From an uncultured Collinsella sp. (GTDB lineage Bacteria > Actinomycetota > Coriobacteriia > Coriobacteriales > Coriobacteriaceae): DNA of 15,215 nt. The position numbers and the translations under genes are program-made. Of this stretch, positions 1 through 6,331 are shown one piece after another; the first letter of the stretch is position 1, and each line of letters opens with the position of its first letter. Below the pieces are notes generated by a model. That model saw nothing but the letters and a program-made list of their open reading frames with translations, was not told the origin of the DNA and ran no database searches. The stretch spans positions 1-15,215 of the forward strand of contig CABRIC010000047.1 in assembly GCA_902470905.1 (NCBI GenBank), read 5' to 3'.

Positions 1-47
1 CTACACAAGGAGTATCGTCGGCAGCGTCAGATGTGTATAAGAGACAG
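1..47 (+). other. Nextera i5 adapter (sequencing artefact)
   Basis: This is not genomic DNA. Bases 29-47 are the 19-bp Tn5 mosaic end AGATGTGTATAAGAGACAG. Bases 15-28 (TCGTCGGCAGCGTC) are the Nextera read-1/i5-side adapter. Bases 7-14 (AAGGAGTA) occupy the i5 index slot, and 1-6 (CTACAC) are the end of the P5 arm. AAGGAGTA matches the index I recall as S507/N507. The plus-strand translation across the junction begins MYKRQ, a familiar adapter artefact peptide in metagenomic protein sets. Genomic sequence begins at 48. Confidence 0.98.
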
Positions 48-49
48 TT

Positions 50-754
50 CTTGACGATAGCGCCGTTGACCTGCTCCCACTCGGCGACGAACTCGTCCTG
101 GGCCTGGCAGAAGGCAGCAAGGGCCTCCTGGCCAAACTTCATGGCGGCGAGCATGTCGTCCTCGGAGATCTCCTCGGCGCCGGCCTCGACCATCGAGATG
201 AAATCGGCAGAGCCGCCCAGCTCCAGGTCCAGATCGGAGTTCTCACGCTCCTCGTAGGTGGGGTTGACGATAAACTCGCCGGTCTCCACGTTACGGCCGA
301 TGCGCACGCAGGCAAGCGGGCCCTCGAAGGGCACGCCGCCGAGCGTCATGGCCAGAGAGGCACCCATGACGTTGATGACGTCGAAGGGGTTGACCTGGTC
401 GGCGACGAGCGAGGTGGCGACGATGTGCACCTCGTTGCGGAAACCATCCGGGAAGCTCGGGCGAATCGGACGGTCGATCATACGCGCGGTGAGCGTGGCC
501 TTCTCGCTGGGACGGCCCTCACGCTTGAGGTAACCACCCGGGATGCGGCCGGCGGCGTACATCTTCTCGTTGAAATCGACGGTCAGCGGGAAGAAGTCGT
601 AGTTCTTGCGCTCCTTGGAGACGACCACGGTGTCGAGCATCGTGGTGTCGCCCTGCTTGACCAGGCACGCGCCGGTGGCCTGCTTGGCAAGCTCGCCCGA
701 CTCAAAGGTGTAGGTCTTGCCGTACAGCTCAAAGGTCTTGGATACGAGTGTCAT
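50..754 (-). CDS. pnp: Polyribonucleotide nucleotidyltransferase (PNPase), N-terminal 235 residues, cut by contig end
   Basis: PNPase is the phosphorolytic 3'-5' exoribonuclease of mRNA decay and RNA quality control; it works as a homotrimer in the cytosol. Only the first RNase PH-like domain is present. The reading frame is open from ATG at 754 to the adapter with no stop or frameshift. The family signature is clear: AGRIPGGYLKREGRPSEKA at about residues 66-84, then TARMIDRPIRPSFPDGF. This corresponds to the FFRR RNA-binding loop of E. coli PNPase, with YLKR in place of FFRR. The second RNase PH, KH and S1 domains lie beyond the contig. The start is supported by the Shine-Dalgarno AAAGGAG seven bases upstream. 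It follows rpsO, the widespread rpsO-pnp arrangement, but an intrinsic terminator and leader hairpins lie between them, which suggests read-through or post-transcriptional control. Confidence 0.96.
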
Positions 755-767
755 TGTTCTCCTTTAC

Positions 768-790
768 CCCGCAGACCCCTTGCCTGCGGG
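768..790 (-). promoter_or_regulatory. Hairpin directly upstream of the pnp ribosome binding site
   Basis: The minus strand holds a perfect 7-bp stem, CCCGCAG paired with CTGCGGG, around a nine-base loop. It ends just before the pnp Shine-Dalgarno (AAAGGAG, then ATG at 754). PNPase is known to regulate its own mRNA through a leader stem cut by RNase III in E. coli, so this hairpin is a reasonable candidate for a similar role. That role is inferred from position only. Confidence 0.45.
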
Positions 791-822
791 CTTCTCATGT
801 GACGTGGGCCCCCTGCCCCCGC

Positions 823-849
823 CACGCTTCAGAGCGTGATTGTTCACGC
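823..849 (-). promoter_or_regulatory. Two mutually exclusive hairpins in the rpsO-pnp intergenic region
   Basis: The element at about 833-839 can pair two ways. It can pair with 823-828 (CACGCT/AGCGTG, 4-base loop) or with 844-849 (GCGTGA/TCACGC, 4-base loop). Both stems are six perfect base pairs and share the same central strand, so only one can form at a time. The site lies between the rpsO terminator and the pnp start, within the presumed pnp leader. An alternative-structure control element or an RNase processing site is possible. No function can be shown from sequence alone. Confidence 0.35.
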
Positions 850-854
850 CCTTA

Positions 855-889
855 CACAAAAAGAGCGCCCCGCTGCGCAGGACGCTCTT
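855..889 (-). terminator. Intrinsic terminator downstream of rpsO
   Basis: Read on the minus strand, AAGAGCG-TCC pairs with GGG-CGCTCTT (10 bp including one G-T wobble) around a nine-base loop. The stem runs straight into a U-rich tract (CTTTTTGTG). It starts 15 bases after the rpsO stop codon. It should end much rpsO transcription or act as an mRNA 3'-end stabiliser, so pnp expression would need read-through or a promoter I could not identify in the 100 bases that follow. Confidence 0.8.
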
Positions 890-904
890 AGCATGTACAA
901 ATCC

Positions 905-1183
905 TTACTGGATGTTGTCGCGAATGCCCAGAGCCTTGATGAGCTCACGGTACTCGACGATGTCGTTCTTCTTGATGTAGGAGAGAAGACGACGACGACG
1001 GCCGACGAGCATGAGCAGGCCACGACGGGTGTGGAAGTCCTTCTGGTGGGACTTCATGTGCTCGGTCAGCTCCTTGATGCGCTCGGACAGGATGGCGACC
1101 TGAACCTTGGGGTTGCCGGTGTCGACCGGGGTGTTACCGAACTGGGCAGTCAGCTCCGCCTTGCGCTCTTTGGAAACAGTCAT
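905..1183 (-). CDS. rpsO: 30S ribosomal protein S15
   Basis: S15 is a primary binder of the central domain of 16S rRNA and is needed early in 30S assembly. The 92-residue product is close to the usual 89. It shows the family pattern throughout: DTGNPKVQVA at about 21-30, and the highly conserved LTEHMKSHQKDFHTRRGLL block at 39-57, followed by an Arg-rich helix. The start is ATG at 1183, preceded by AAAGGTG at a good distance; the frame is open further upstream but without family similarity or a ribosome site. A structured leader and possible promoter precede it and a strong terminator follows. S15 autoregulates through its own mRNA leader in several bacteria. Confidence 0.97.
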   Translation of the reverse strand: MTVSKERKAELTAQFGNTPVDTGNPKVQVAILSERIKELTEHMKSHQKDFHTRRGLLMLVGRRRRLLSYIKKNDIVEYRELIKALGIRDNIQ

Positions 1184-1203
1184 TGTTTCACCTTTCGTTT
1201 CTT

Positions 1204-1229
1204 GTCGCCCTCGGGCGACGCTATTCGCC
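1204..1229 (-). promoter_or_regulatory. Structured rpsO leader, candidate S15-binding element
   Basis: Just upstream of the rpsO ribosome site the minus strand has a stem GTCGCC-CGAG-GGCGAC (1204-1219). The TCGCC strand can alternatively pair with an upstream GGCGA (1225-1229), giving two competing folds next to the AAAGGTG. S15 leaders that sense free S15 are known in several phyla and differ in structure between them, so this is a position-based candidate rather than a recognised family. Confidence 0.35.
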
Positions 1230-1288
1230 TCGGACTGGGAAGCCGCCGGTGGAGCGAGCATCCAAGATCGAGGTACCAACAGGTCGGT

Positions 1289-1297
1289 ATGTTACCA
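1289..1297 (-). promoter_or_regulatory. Possible extended -10 promoter for rpsO
   Basis: The minus strand reads TGGTAACAT, an extended -10 (TGn followed by a TAnnnT hexamer), in the recO-rpsO gap. Transcription would start near 1282, leaving a leader of about 100 bases that contains the hairpins described next to rpsO. There is no clear -35, which is tolerable for an extended -10. The call is weak because the hexamer matches consensus at only four of six positions. Confidence 0.35.
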
Positions 1298-1321
1298 CAA
1301 GCAGCCCGCGACTGCGCATCA

Positions 1322-2071
1322 TCACCGACCCAACATGAATTCCATCGCACGGAGGCGCTGATCGGTGTGCGTCGCAGCCCAAACATGCGAAAGCCCCAAC
1401 AAAAAGGCAGCGGTATGGGGATCGACCCTCTCGGCCATGAGTGCATCGAAGGTCATGGACATGAGGGCGCGCAGCCACGCGACCTCACCGGTCGACACCA
1501 ACTCGGCACCCGGAACGCTCGACGCGCACGACCCGCACAGAAGACCGCCCGCCCGGGGCGAAAAATACGACAGCATGGGGTCTCCGCACAGCACGCAGGC
1601 AGAAAAATCGGGTCGATAGCCAACGTGCGACAGCAGCTTAAAGACATATGCCGCCACAAGCAGATCCATATGCGCCGTGTCGAGCCCGCTGCCGACAAGT
1701 GTGAGCGCCCGCTGCGTGATGGCAAAGGTAAACGGGTCCTCGGCGTCCTCGAACGAGCACACGCGCGCGACCTCGGCAATCGCGCTTGCGGCGCAAGTCG
1801 TCTCGTAATCGGGCGCAGCGCCGAGCGGCGCTTCCATAAGCTCGGCCTGAGAAACCACGTCGAGCGAGCGTCCATGTGCGAGCAGCATATCGACGGTACA
1901 GAACAGCTCGCAGCGCGCCGCCAACCGCCCGCCGGGTTTGCGGGCACCCTTTGCCACGGCACGAACCTGCCGACCCCGCTCGTCAAGCATCGTCAGGATC
2001 AGGTCGGTCTCTTTGAGCTTCGTCTTGTCGAGGACGAGCACTTTCGTGCGATATGTGCGAGAACCTGCCAT
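1322..2071 (-). CDS. recO: DNA repair protein RecO
   Basis: RecO loads RecA on SSB-coated DNA together with RecR in the RecF recombination pathway. The 249-residue length fits the family. The N-terminal OB-fold starts with a typical pattern (MAGSRTYRTKVLVLDKTKLK, then ETDLILTMLDERG). The C-terminal half carries a zinc site of the C-x2-C...C-x2-C type at C159/C162 and C179/C182, as in many Gram-positive RecO proteins. The start is ATG at 2071, but the nearest Shine-Dalgarno-like AGGGA is about 12 bases away, so initiation may depend on coupling to era, whose stop lies 15 bases upstream. It is the last gene of the mtaB-recO run; a GCAGTC/GGCTGC stem just after the stop is a weak terminator candidate. 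Confidence 0.95.
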   Translation of the reverse strand: MAGSRTYRTKVLVLDKTKLKETDLILTMLDERGRQVRAVAKGARKPGGRLAARCELFCTVDMLLAHGRSLDVVSQAELMEAPLGAAPDYETTCAASAIAEVARVCSFEDAEDPFTFAITQRALTLVGSGLDTAHMDLLVAAYVFKLLSHVGYRPDFSACVLCGDPMLSYFSPRAGGLLCGSCASSVPGAELVSTGEVAWLRALMSMTFDALMAERVDPHTAAFLLGLSHVWAATHTDQRLRAMEFMLGR

Positions 2072-2086
2072 TCGCGCCGCGTGTCC

Positions 2087-3157
2087 CTAATCTTCGGCGT
2101 TGTAGCCAAAGCGGCGAATCTGGGCCTCGTCGTCACGCCAGCCGGCCTTGACCTTCACGTCCAGCTCCAAAAAGACCTGCGTGCCAAAGATACGTTCAAG
2201 GTCGCGACGGGCGTCGATGCCGATATGTTTGATCATCTCGCCGCCCTTGCCGATGATGATGCCCTTTTGGCCCTCGCGCTCGACGTAAATGGTGGCGTGC
2301 ACGCGCAGTACCTTCTTGGTCTGCTCGAGCGCATCGCAGATCACGCCAACGGAGTGCGGGATCTCATCACGGGTGCGGCGCAAGACCTTTTCGCGCACAA
2401 ACTCAGCAACGAGCGTCTCATCGGAAGCGTCGGTACCCATGTCCTCGGGGAACCAACGCGGTCCCTCGGGCAAAAAGCGCGCAACGGTCTCGATGAAGGC
2501 ATCGACGTTGAAGTTCTTGACCGACGACGTCACGATCTCGTCGTCATACTCCATGAGCTCGTGGGCGGCCTTGAGCTGTTCCATAACCTGGGCGGGATCG
2601 GCCTCATCGGCCTTAGTGAGCACCAGAACCTTCTTGGAACGAGCGTTCTTGACGCGCTCGGCAACCCAGGCGTCTCCCCTGCCGATCGGTTTGGTGGCAT
2701 CAATCAAAAACGCGACGACATCGACATCGTTCAGCTCGAACAACGCGCTCTTGTTGAGCTCGGATCCCAGGCCGTCCTTGGGCTTATGAATGCCCGGGGT
2801 ATCGACAAAGACCAGCTGGTAGCCGGGACGGTTGACGACGGCGCGCATGCGGCGGCGGGTCGTCTGGGCCACCGGCGAGGTGATGGCGACCTTTTTGCCA
2901 TAGCAGGCGTTGAGCAGCGTGGACTTACCGGCGTTGGGACGACCGACCAGGGCCACGAAGCCGCTGCGGAAACCAGGCTCAACGTCGCCAAAGCCCGCGA
3001 GGTTGTCGTCCTCGTCGCACAGGGCGTCGAGCTCCTCATCGCTCATGCCCTCAAACGGGTCGAACTCCTCGGCCTCGTCAAACGAATCGGCACCTTCAGC
3101 CTCGTCCAGAACCTCGTCGTCCAAAACCTCATCGGTAGGCTGCATATTGTCTGACAT
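2087..3157 (-). CDS. era: GTPase Era with acidic N-terminal extension
   Basis: Era is a GTPase that binds the 3' end of 16S rRNA and helps mature the 30S subunit. Visible motifs are G1 GRPNAGKST (72-80), G3 DTPG (119-122), G4 TKAD (181-184, Thr where NKxD is usual), G5 SSV (211-213) and a C-terminal KH domain with IIGKGGEMIK (301-310). The protein is 356 residues against about 300 for typical Era. The surplus is an N-terminal stretch of about 62 residues, of which the first 60 hold 26 Asp/Glu and no Lys or Arg. ATG at 3157 has the ribosome site AAAGGG, whereas the internal ATG at residue 38 has none, so the extension is probably translated. Its stop is 15 bases from recO and its start 12 bases from the dgkA stop. 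Confidence 0.95.
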   Translation of the reverse strand: MSDNMQPTDEVLDDEVLDEAEGADSFDEAEEFDPFEGMSDEELDALCDEDDNLAGFGDVEPGFRSGFVALVGRPNAGKSTLLNACYGKKVAITSPVAQTTRRRMRAVVNRPGYQLVFVDTPGIHKPKDGLGSELNKSALFELNDVDVVAFLIDATKPIGRGDAWVAERVKNARSKKVLVLTKADEADPAQVMEQLKAAHELMEYDDEIVTSSVKNFNVDAFIETVARFLPEGPRWFPEDMGTDASDETLVAEFVREKVLRRTRDEIPHSVGVICDALEQTKKVLRVHATIYVEREGQKGIIIGKGGEMIKHIGIDARRDLERIFGTQVFLELDVKVKAGWRDDEAQIRRFGYNAED

Positions 3158-3169
3158 GGGAATCCCTTT

Positions 3170-3547
3170 CTAAATAAAGTCGAGCGCGTGGGCAAAGACA
3201 AGCAAGCCCACGATCGCGGCGGTAATGGAAAGAACGTATACAGAGGCAGCGGCGATATCCTTCGCGCGCTTGGCCAGTGGATGGAGCTCCTGGGTCGCTA
3301 GGTCGACGATAGCCTCCATAGCGGTATTGCACAGCTCGCCGTGAATCACCAGGCCACAACAGATGATAATCGTGGCCCACTCGGCAATGTCGAGCCCCAC
3401 GATACAGCCGGCAATGACAGTGCACACGCCCGCCACGAGCATGACCTTAATGTTGCGCTCGGTCTTGACGGCGGTGACGAAGCCCTCCATGGCGTAGGAA
3501 AACGACTTTAAGAAGGATGGATGATCCTTGTTCGATCCGGGAATCAT
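3170..3547 (-). CDS. dgkA: DgkA-family membrane kinase (probable undecaprenol kinase)
   Basis: This is a small integral membrane kinase of the prokaryotic diacylglycerol kinase family. In Gram-positives its members mostly phosphorylate undecaprenol, recycling the lipid carrier for peptidoglycan. The 125 residues fit the family. Three hydrophobic segments lie at about 33-51, 55-70 and 99-119. The signature GELCNTAMEAIVDL spans 70-83 (E71, N74, E78, D82), followed by the family KRAKDIAA at 93-100. ATG at 3547 is preceded by AGGAG, and the ybeY stop lies 10 bases upstream, so the genes are co-translated or nearly so. The undecaprenol rather than diacylglycerol specificity is inferred from Gram-positive context, not from a residue I can point to. 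Confidence 0.92.
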   Translation of the reverse strand: MIPGSNKDHPSFLKSFSYAMEGFVTAVKTERNIKVMLVAGVCTVIAGCIVGLDIAEWATIIICCGLVIHGELCNTAMEAIVDLATQELHPLAKRAKDIAAASVYVLSITAAIVGLLVFAHALDFI

Positions 3548-3556
3548 AGACGGCTC

Positions 3557-4066
3557 CTAGTCGTGGGCGTGGTTGGTGATGGGGCCGACGTGGACTAGCT
3601 TAGGGTCCTCGCCGCGCTCGAGCGCCAGATCGCGCAGGATGGCGTCCTCGCGGGCCTCCATGACCTCGGCCTCGTCGTCCTCGATGTGGTCATAGCCCAG
3701 CAGGTGCAGCATGCCGTGAACGAGCATCAGACGGCACTCGTCAGCGGGGCTATTGCCAAAACCGGGGGCCTGACGGGCAATAACCTGCGGGGCCAAGATA
3801 ATATCGCCGAGCTCGAGCGTCTCATCGGCGGGAATGTCATCGTCAAAGGCCGAATCGCACTCAAACGAGAGTACATCGGTGGTGCGATCGATACCGCGCC
3901 ACTCGTGGTTGAGCTCGTGCATCTCGTCCTCGTCGACATACGAAAGGGAAATCTCGACTTCACGCTCAACGCCCTCGGCGGCAAGCACGACCTCGCAGAT
4001 GTGCTCCACCTCCTGCGCATCGAGCAGCGTATCGAGCTCGGCATCGTTGCTGATCAATACACTCAA
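3557..4066 (-). CDS. ybeY: Endoribonuclease YbeY, rRNA maturation factor
   Basis: YbeY is a zinc-dependent endoribonuclease involved in 16S rRNA 3'-end maturation and ribosome quality control. The zinc motif HGMLHLLGYDH lies at 117-127 (ligands H117, H121, H127), and the conserved HEWRGIDRTTDVLSFE block at 54-69. At 169 residues it is close to the usual 150-170. The start is TTG at 4066: no in-frame ATG or GTG fits, and AAAGGAG sits at a good distance upstream. The TTG overlaps the phoH stop as TTGA, implying translational coupling. Partnership with PhoH and Era in the same cluster is widely conserved and fits a joint role in rRNA processing. Confidence 0.95.
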   Translation of the reverse strand: MSVLISNDAELDTLLDAQEVEHICEVVLAAEGVEREVEISLSYVDEDEMHELNHEWRGIDRTTDVLSFECDSAFDDDIPADETLELGDIILAPQVIARQAPGFGNSPADECRLMLVHGMLHLLGYDHIEDDEAEVMEAREDAILRDLALERGEDPKLVHVGPITNHAHD

Positions 4067-5049
4067 CGGGACTCCTTTCGGTCGCGCGGGCGCTGCTCGC
4101 GCACGTCATCATAAGTGTCGTATGCCTCGACGATACGTCCCACCAAGGCATGGCGCACCACGTCGGCGCGCTCGAGGTGCGAAAATGCGACATCGTCGAC
4201 ACGGCCCAAAATCTGCTCAACGTCGGCAAGACCGCCACGACGACCCACCAGGTCGCGCTGGCTCAGGTCGCCGGTAATCACGAACTTGGAGTTAAAACCC
4301 AAGCGCGTCAGAAACATCTTCATCTGCTCAGGCGTGGTATTTTGCGCCTCGTCGAGCACCACGAAGGCATCGCTCAGCGTGCGGCCGCGCATATAGGCAA
4401 GCGGGGCGATCTCGATCACGCCGCGCTCCATAAGCTCATCGGTGCGCTCGCGATCCATCATGTCAAAAAGGGCGTCGTAGAGCGGACGCATGTAGGGATC
4501 GATCTTTTCCTCGAGGGTACCGGGCAAAAAGCCCAGGTTCTCCCCCGCCTCGACAACCGGACGCGTCAAGATCAGACGGCCCACCTCGTGGCGCTTGAGC
4601 GCGGCAACGGCGAGCGCCATGGCCAGATAAGTCTTACCGGTGCCGGCAGGACCCAGGCCAAACGTGATGGTATGCGAGCGAATGGCATCCACATAGCGCT
4701 TTTGGCCGAGCGTCTTGGGGCGAATGGCACGACCGCGATACGAAAGCAGCACGTCATCGCGAAGCGACGTAGCCTCGTGCTCACCGTCGCGCAGAACGGC
4801 CAGACAGCGCGAGATATCGTCGGCAGAAAGCGTGCGCCCGGCAGCAGCCTCACGAAAGGCATGTTCGAAAAAACGCGCCACGAGTTCGACCTCGTCCGGG
4901 TCGCCGCTCACGGAGATGCTATCGCCACGGGCGACCACATGAGCGCGAACCAAGCTCTCGAGCGCACGAAGGACGCCGTCGCCGGCGCCCAAAACGCGCG
5001 AGGGATCAATTCCCTCGGGAACGGTAAGTCTAATCTTCGAGGCTTCCAT
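4063..5049 (-). CDS. phoH: PhoH-like ATPase
   Basis: PhoH-like proteins are cytosolic P-loop ATPases related to superfamily 1 helicases, probably acting on RNA; they are commonly encoded beside ybeY. The 328-residue product has Walker A GPAGTGKT at 133-140, the family block GENLGFLPGTLEEKIDPYMR at 169-188, Walker B VLDEAQN at 231-237 and a motif III-like ITGDLSQ at 258-264. The frame is open 35 codons further upstream, but the ATG at 5049 has GGGAGG just before it, starts the family-like sequence, and gives normal length. It overlaps the last 20 bases of mtaB, and its own stop overlaps the ybeY start (TTGA), so the three genes look translationally coupled. The exact substrate is not known for the family. 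Confidence 0.93.
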   Translation of the reverse strand: MEASKIRLTVPEGIDPSRVLGAGDGVLRALESLVRAHVVARGDSISVSGDPDEVELVARFFEHAFREAAAGRTLSADDISRCLAVLRDGEHEATSLRDDVLLSYRGRAIRPKTLGQKRYVDAIRSHTITFGLGPAGTGKTYLAMALAVAALKRHEVGRLILTRPVVEAGENLGFLPGTLEEKIDPYMRPLYDALFDMMDRERTDELMERGVIEIAPLAYMRGRTLSDAFVVLDEAQNTTPEQMKMFLTRLGFNSKFVITGDLSQRDLVGRRGGLADVEQILGRVDDVAFSHLERADVVRHALVGRIVEAYDTYDDVREQRPRDRKESR

Positions 5050-6322
5050 GAACCTCCCTGCGTGCATGGACCAAGCCGGAATCATCGACTCCGATGATAG
5101 CAACATCGAGCAGGCACGGGGCTGTAAGTCCACAGGTATCGTCAAGACGGGCATGATGGAACGAGCCGAGCGTCAGGTTGTCACCATACTCGAGCACGGC
5201 ACGCTCGACCGTGCCCACGCGACGACGAGCGTCGGCAATGGCGAGCTCCTGTGCGGCGGCCCGCATACGGCGGCTGCGCTCGGCCATAACCTCGGGCGGC
5301 ACCTGGTCGGGCATCTCGGCAGCAAGGGTGCCGGGACGCTTGCTGTAGCGGAACACGTGCATACGCGAGAAACCCACACGGCGGCACAGCGCCAGCGACT
5401 CCTCGAACTCCTCGTCCGTCTCGCCAGGGAAGCCGACAATAACGTCGCAAGAAAGTGACGCCTGCGGCAGATTGGCGCGAATCATACGCACCGTGTCCTC
5501 AAAGGCCTCGGCACTATAGGGACGGCCCATGCGATGCAGGGTCGCCGTGCAGCCGGACTGCACGGGCAGGTGCAAAAACGGGGCGATACGCTGCGGGTAG
5601 CGCGCCATAACCTTAAGCAGGCGCTCGGAGATATCCATAGGCTCGACCGAGGAAATGCGCACATGCGGAATAGACGTGCGCTCCATGATGGCCTCGAGCA
5701 GCTCATCGATTTCGACGTGCTCGTCGGTCGCGCTCTTGCCATCGTAGGCACCCAGGTTCACACCGGTCAGCACCACCTCGGGCACGCCGGCCTCCTGGGC
5801 CTCGCGAACTTGCTCGAGCACGGACTCGACGGGCACGGAGCGCTCGGGGCCGCGTGCCTTCCACACAATGCAATAGGTGCAGCGATGGTTGCAGCCGTCC
5901 TGAATCTTCACGCCCAGGCGAGAGCGACCGAGCGCATCGACCACCTCGCCATCGCTGCAGGCGGGAACGCTATCGGATTCGACACCCAGCACCTCGCAGA
6001 CGCGCTCGGCGACGTCAATCTTGGACGGCTCGGCGATCACGCGATCGGAGAGCTCCAGCAACTCCTCGGGATGCAGGTTGACGACGCAGCCGGTTACGAC
6101 CACATAGGGCTCGTTTGGATAGGCCAGCGCATGACGGACGGCCTTACGGGTCTTGGCCTCGGCCTCGCCCGTAACGGCACAGGTGTTAATGACGATCAGA
6201 TCGGCATCCTGGGGCTCCACAATAGCAAAGCCCAGGCGCATAAGGTCGGCAGTGATACGGTCAGACTCAACCCGGTTGACACGGCAGCCGAGGTTGACGA
6301 CGGAAATATGGGGTGCGAGCAC
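5030..6322 (-). CDS. mtaB: tRNA t6A37 methylthiotransferase MtaB
   Basis: MtaB is a radical-SAM methylthiotransferase that converts t6A37 of ANN-decoding tRNAs to ms2t6A. The N-terminal UPF0004 domain supplies three cluster cysteines (C13, C48, C79), and the radical-SAM cluster motif CNHRCTYC spans 144-151 (C144, C148, C151). A TRAM-like C-terminal segment follows from about residue 365. At 430 residues it has normal length. Choice of MtaB over MiaB rests on the NLGCRVNRVE start and on the gene cluster, where Bacillus also has mtaB. Start GTG at 6322 has AAGGAG at ideal spacing, overlapping the dnaJ stop region. After the cluster motif it reads CIVWKARG, with Trp where Pro is usual (CIIPxxRG); this may be a lineage variant. 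Confidence 0.93.
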   Translation of the reverse strand: MLAPHISVVNLGCRVNRVESDRITADLMRLGFAIVEPQDADLIVINTCAVTGEAEAKTRKAVRHALAYPNEPYVVVTGCVVNLHPEELLELSDRVIAEPSKIDVAERVCEVLGVESDSVPACSDGEVVDALGRSRLGVKIQDGCNHRCTYCIVWKARGPERSVPVESVLEQVREAQEAGVPEVVLTGVNLGAYDGKSATDEHVEIDELLEAIMERTSIPHVRISSVEPMDISERLLKVMARYPQRIAPFLHLPVQSGCTATLHRMGRPYSAEAFEDTVRMIRANLPQASLSCDVIVGFPGETDEEFEESLALCRRVGFSRMHVFRYSKRPGTLAAEMPDQVPPEVMAERSRRMRAAAQELAIADARRRVGTVERAVLEYGDNLTLGSFHHARLDDTCGLTAPCLLDVAIIGVDDSGLVHARREVHGSLED

Positions 6323-6331
6323 GCGGGCTCC

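Noticed and set aside
33..257. A 74-residue plus-strand frame starting MYKRQ.
   Set aside because: Its start codon is inside the adapter and the rest is antisense to pnp.
836..3154. A 772-codon plus-strand open frame, and similar long plus-strand frames (5534-7402, 7514-8833, 8778-9962, 11298-12209).
   Set aside because: They lie antisense to clear genes (rpsO, recO, era, mtaB, dnaJ, hemW, lepA) and their translations show no family motifs. GC-rich codon use with few stop triplets on the opposite strand explains them.
5050..5154. A 35-codon N-terminal extension of phoH.
   Set aside because: It overlaps the coding end of mtaB, gives an overlong protein, and the ATG at 5049 has a ribosome site.
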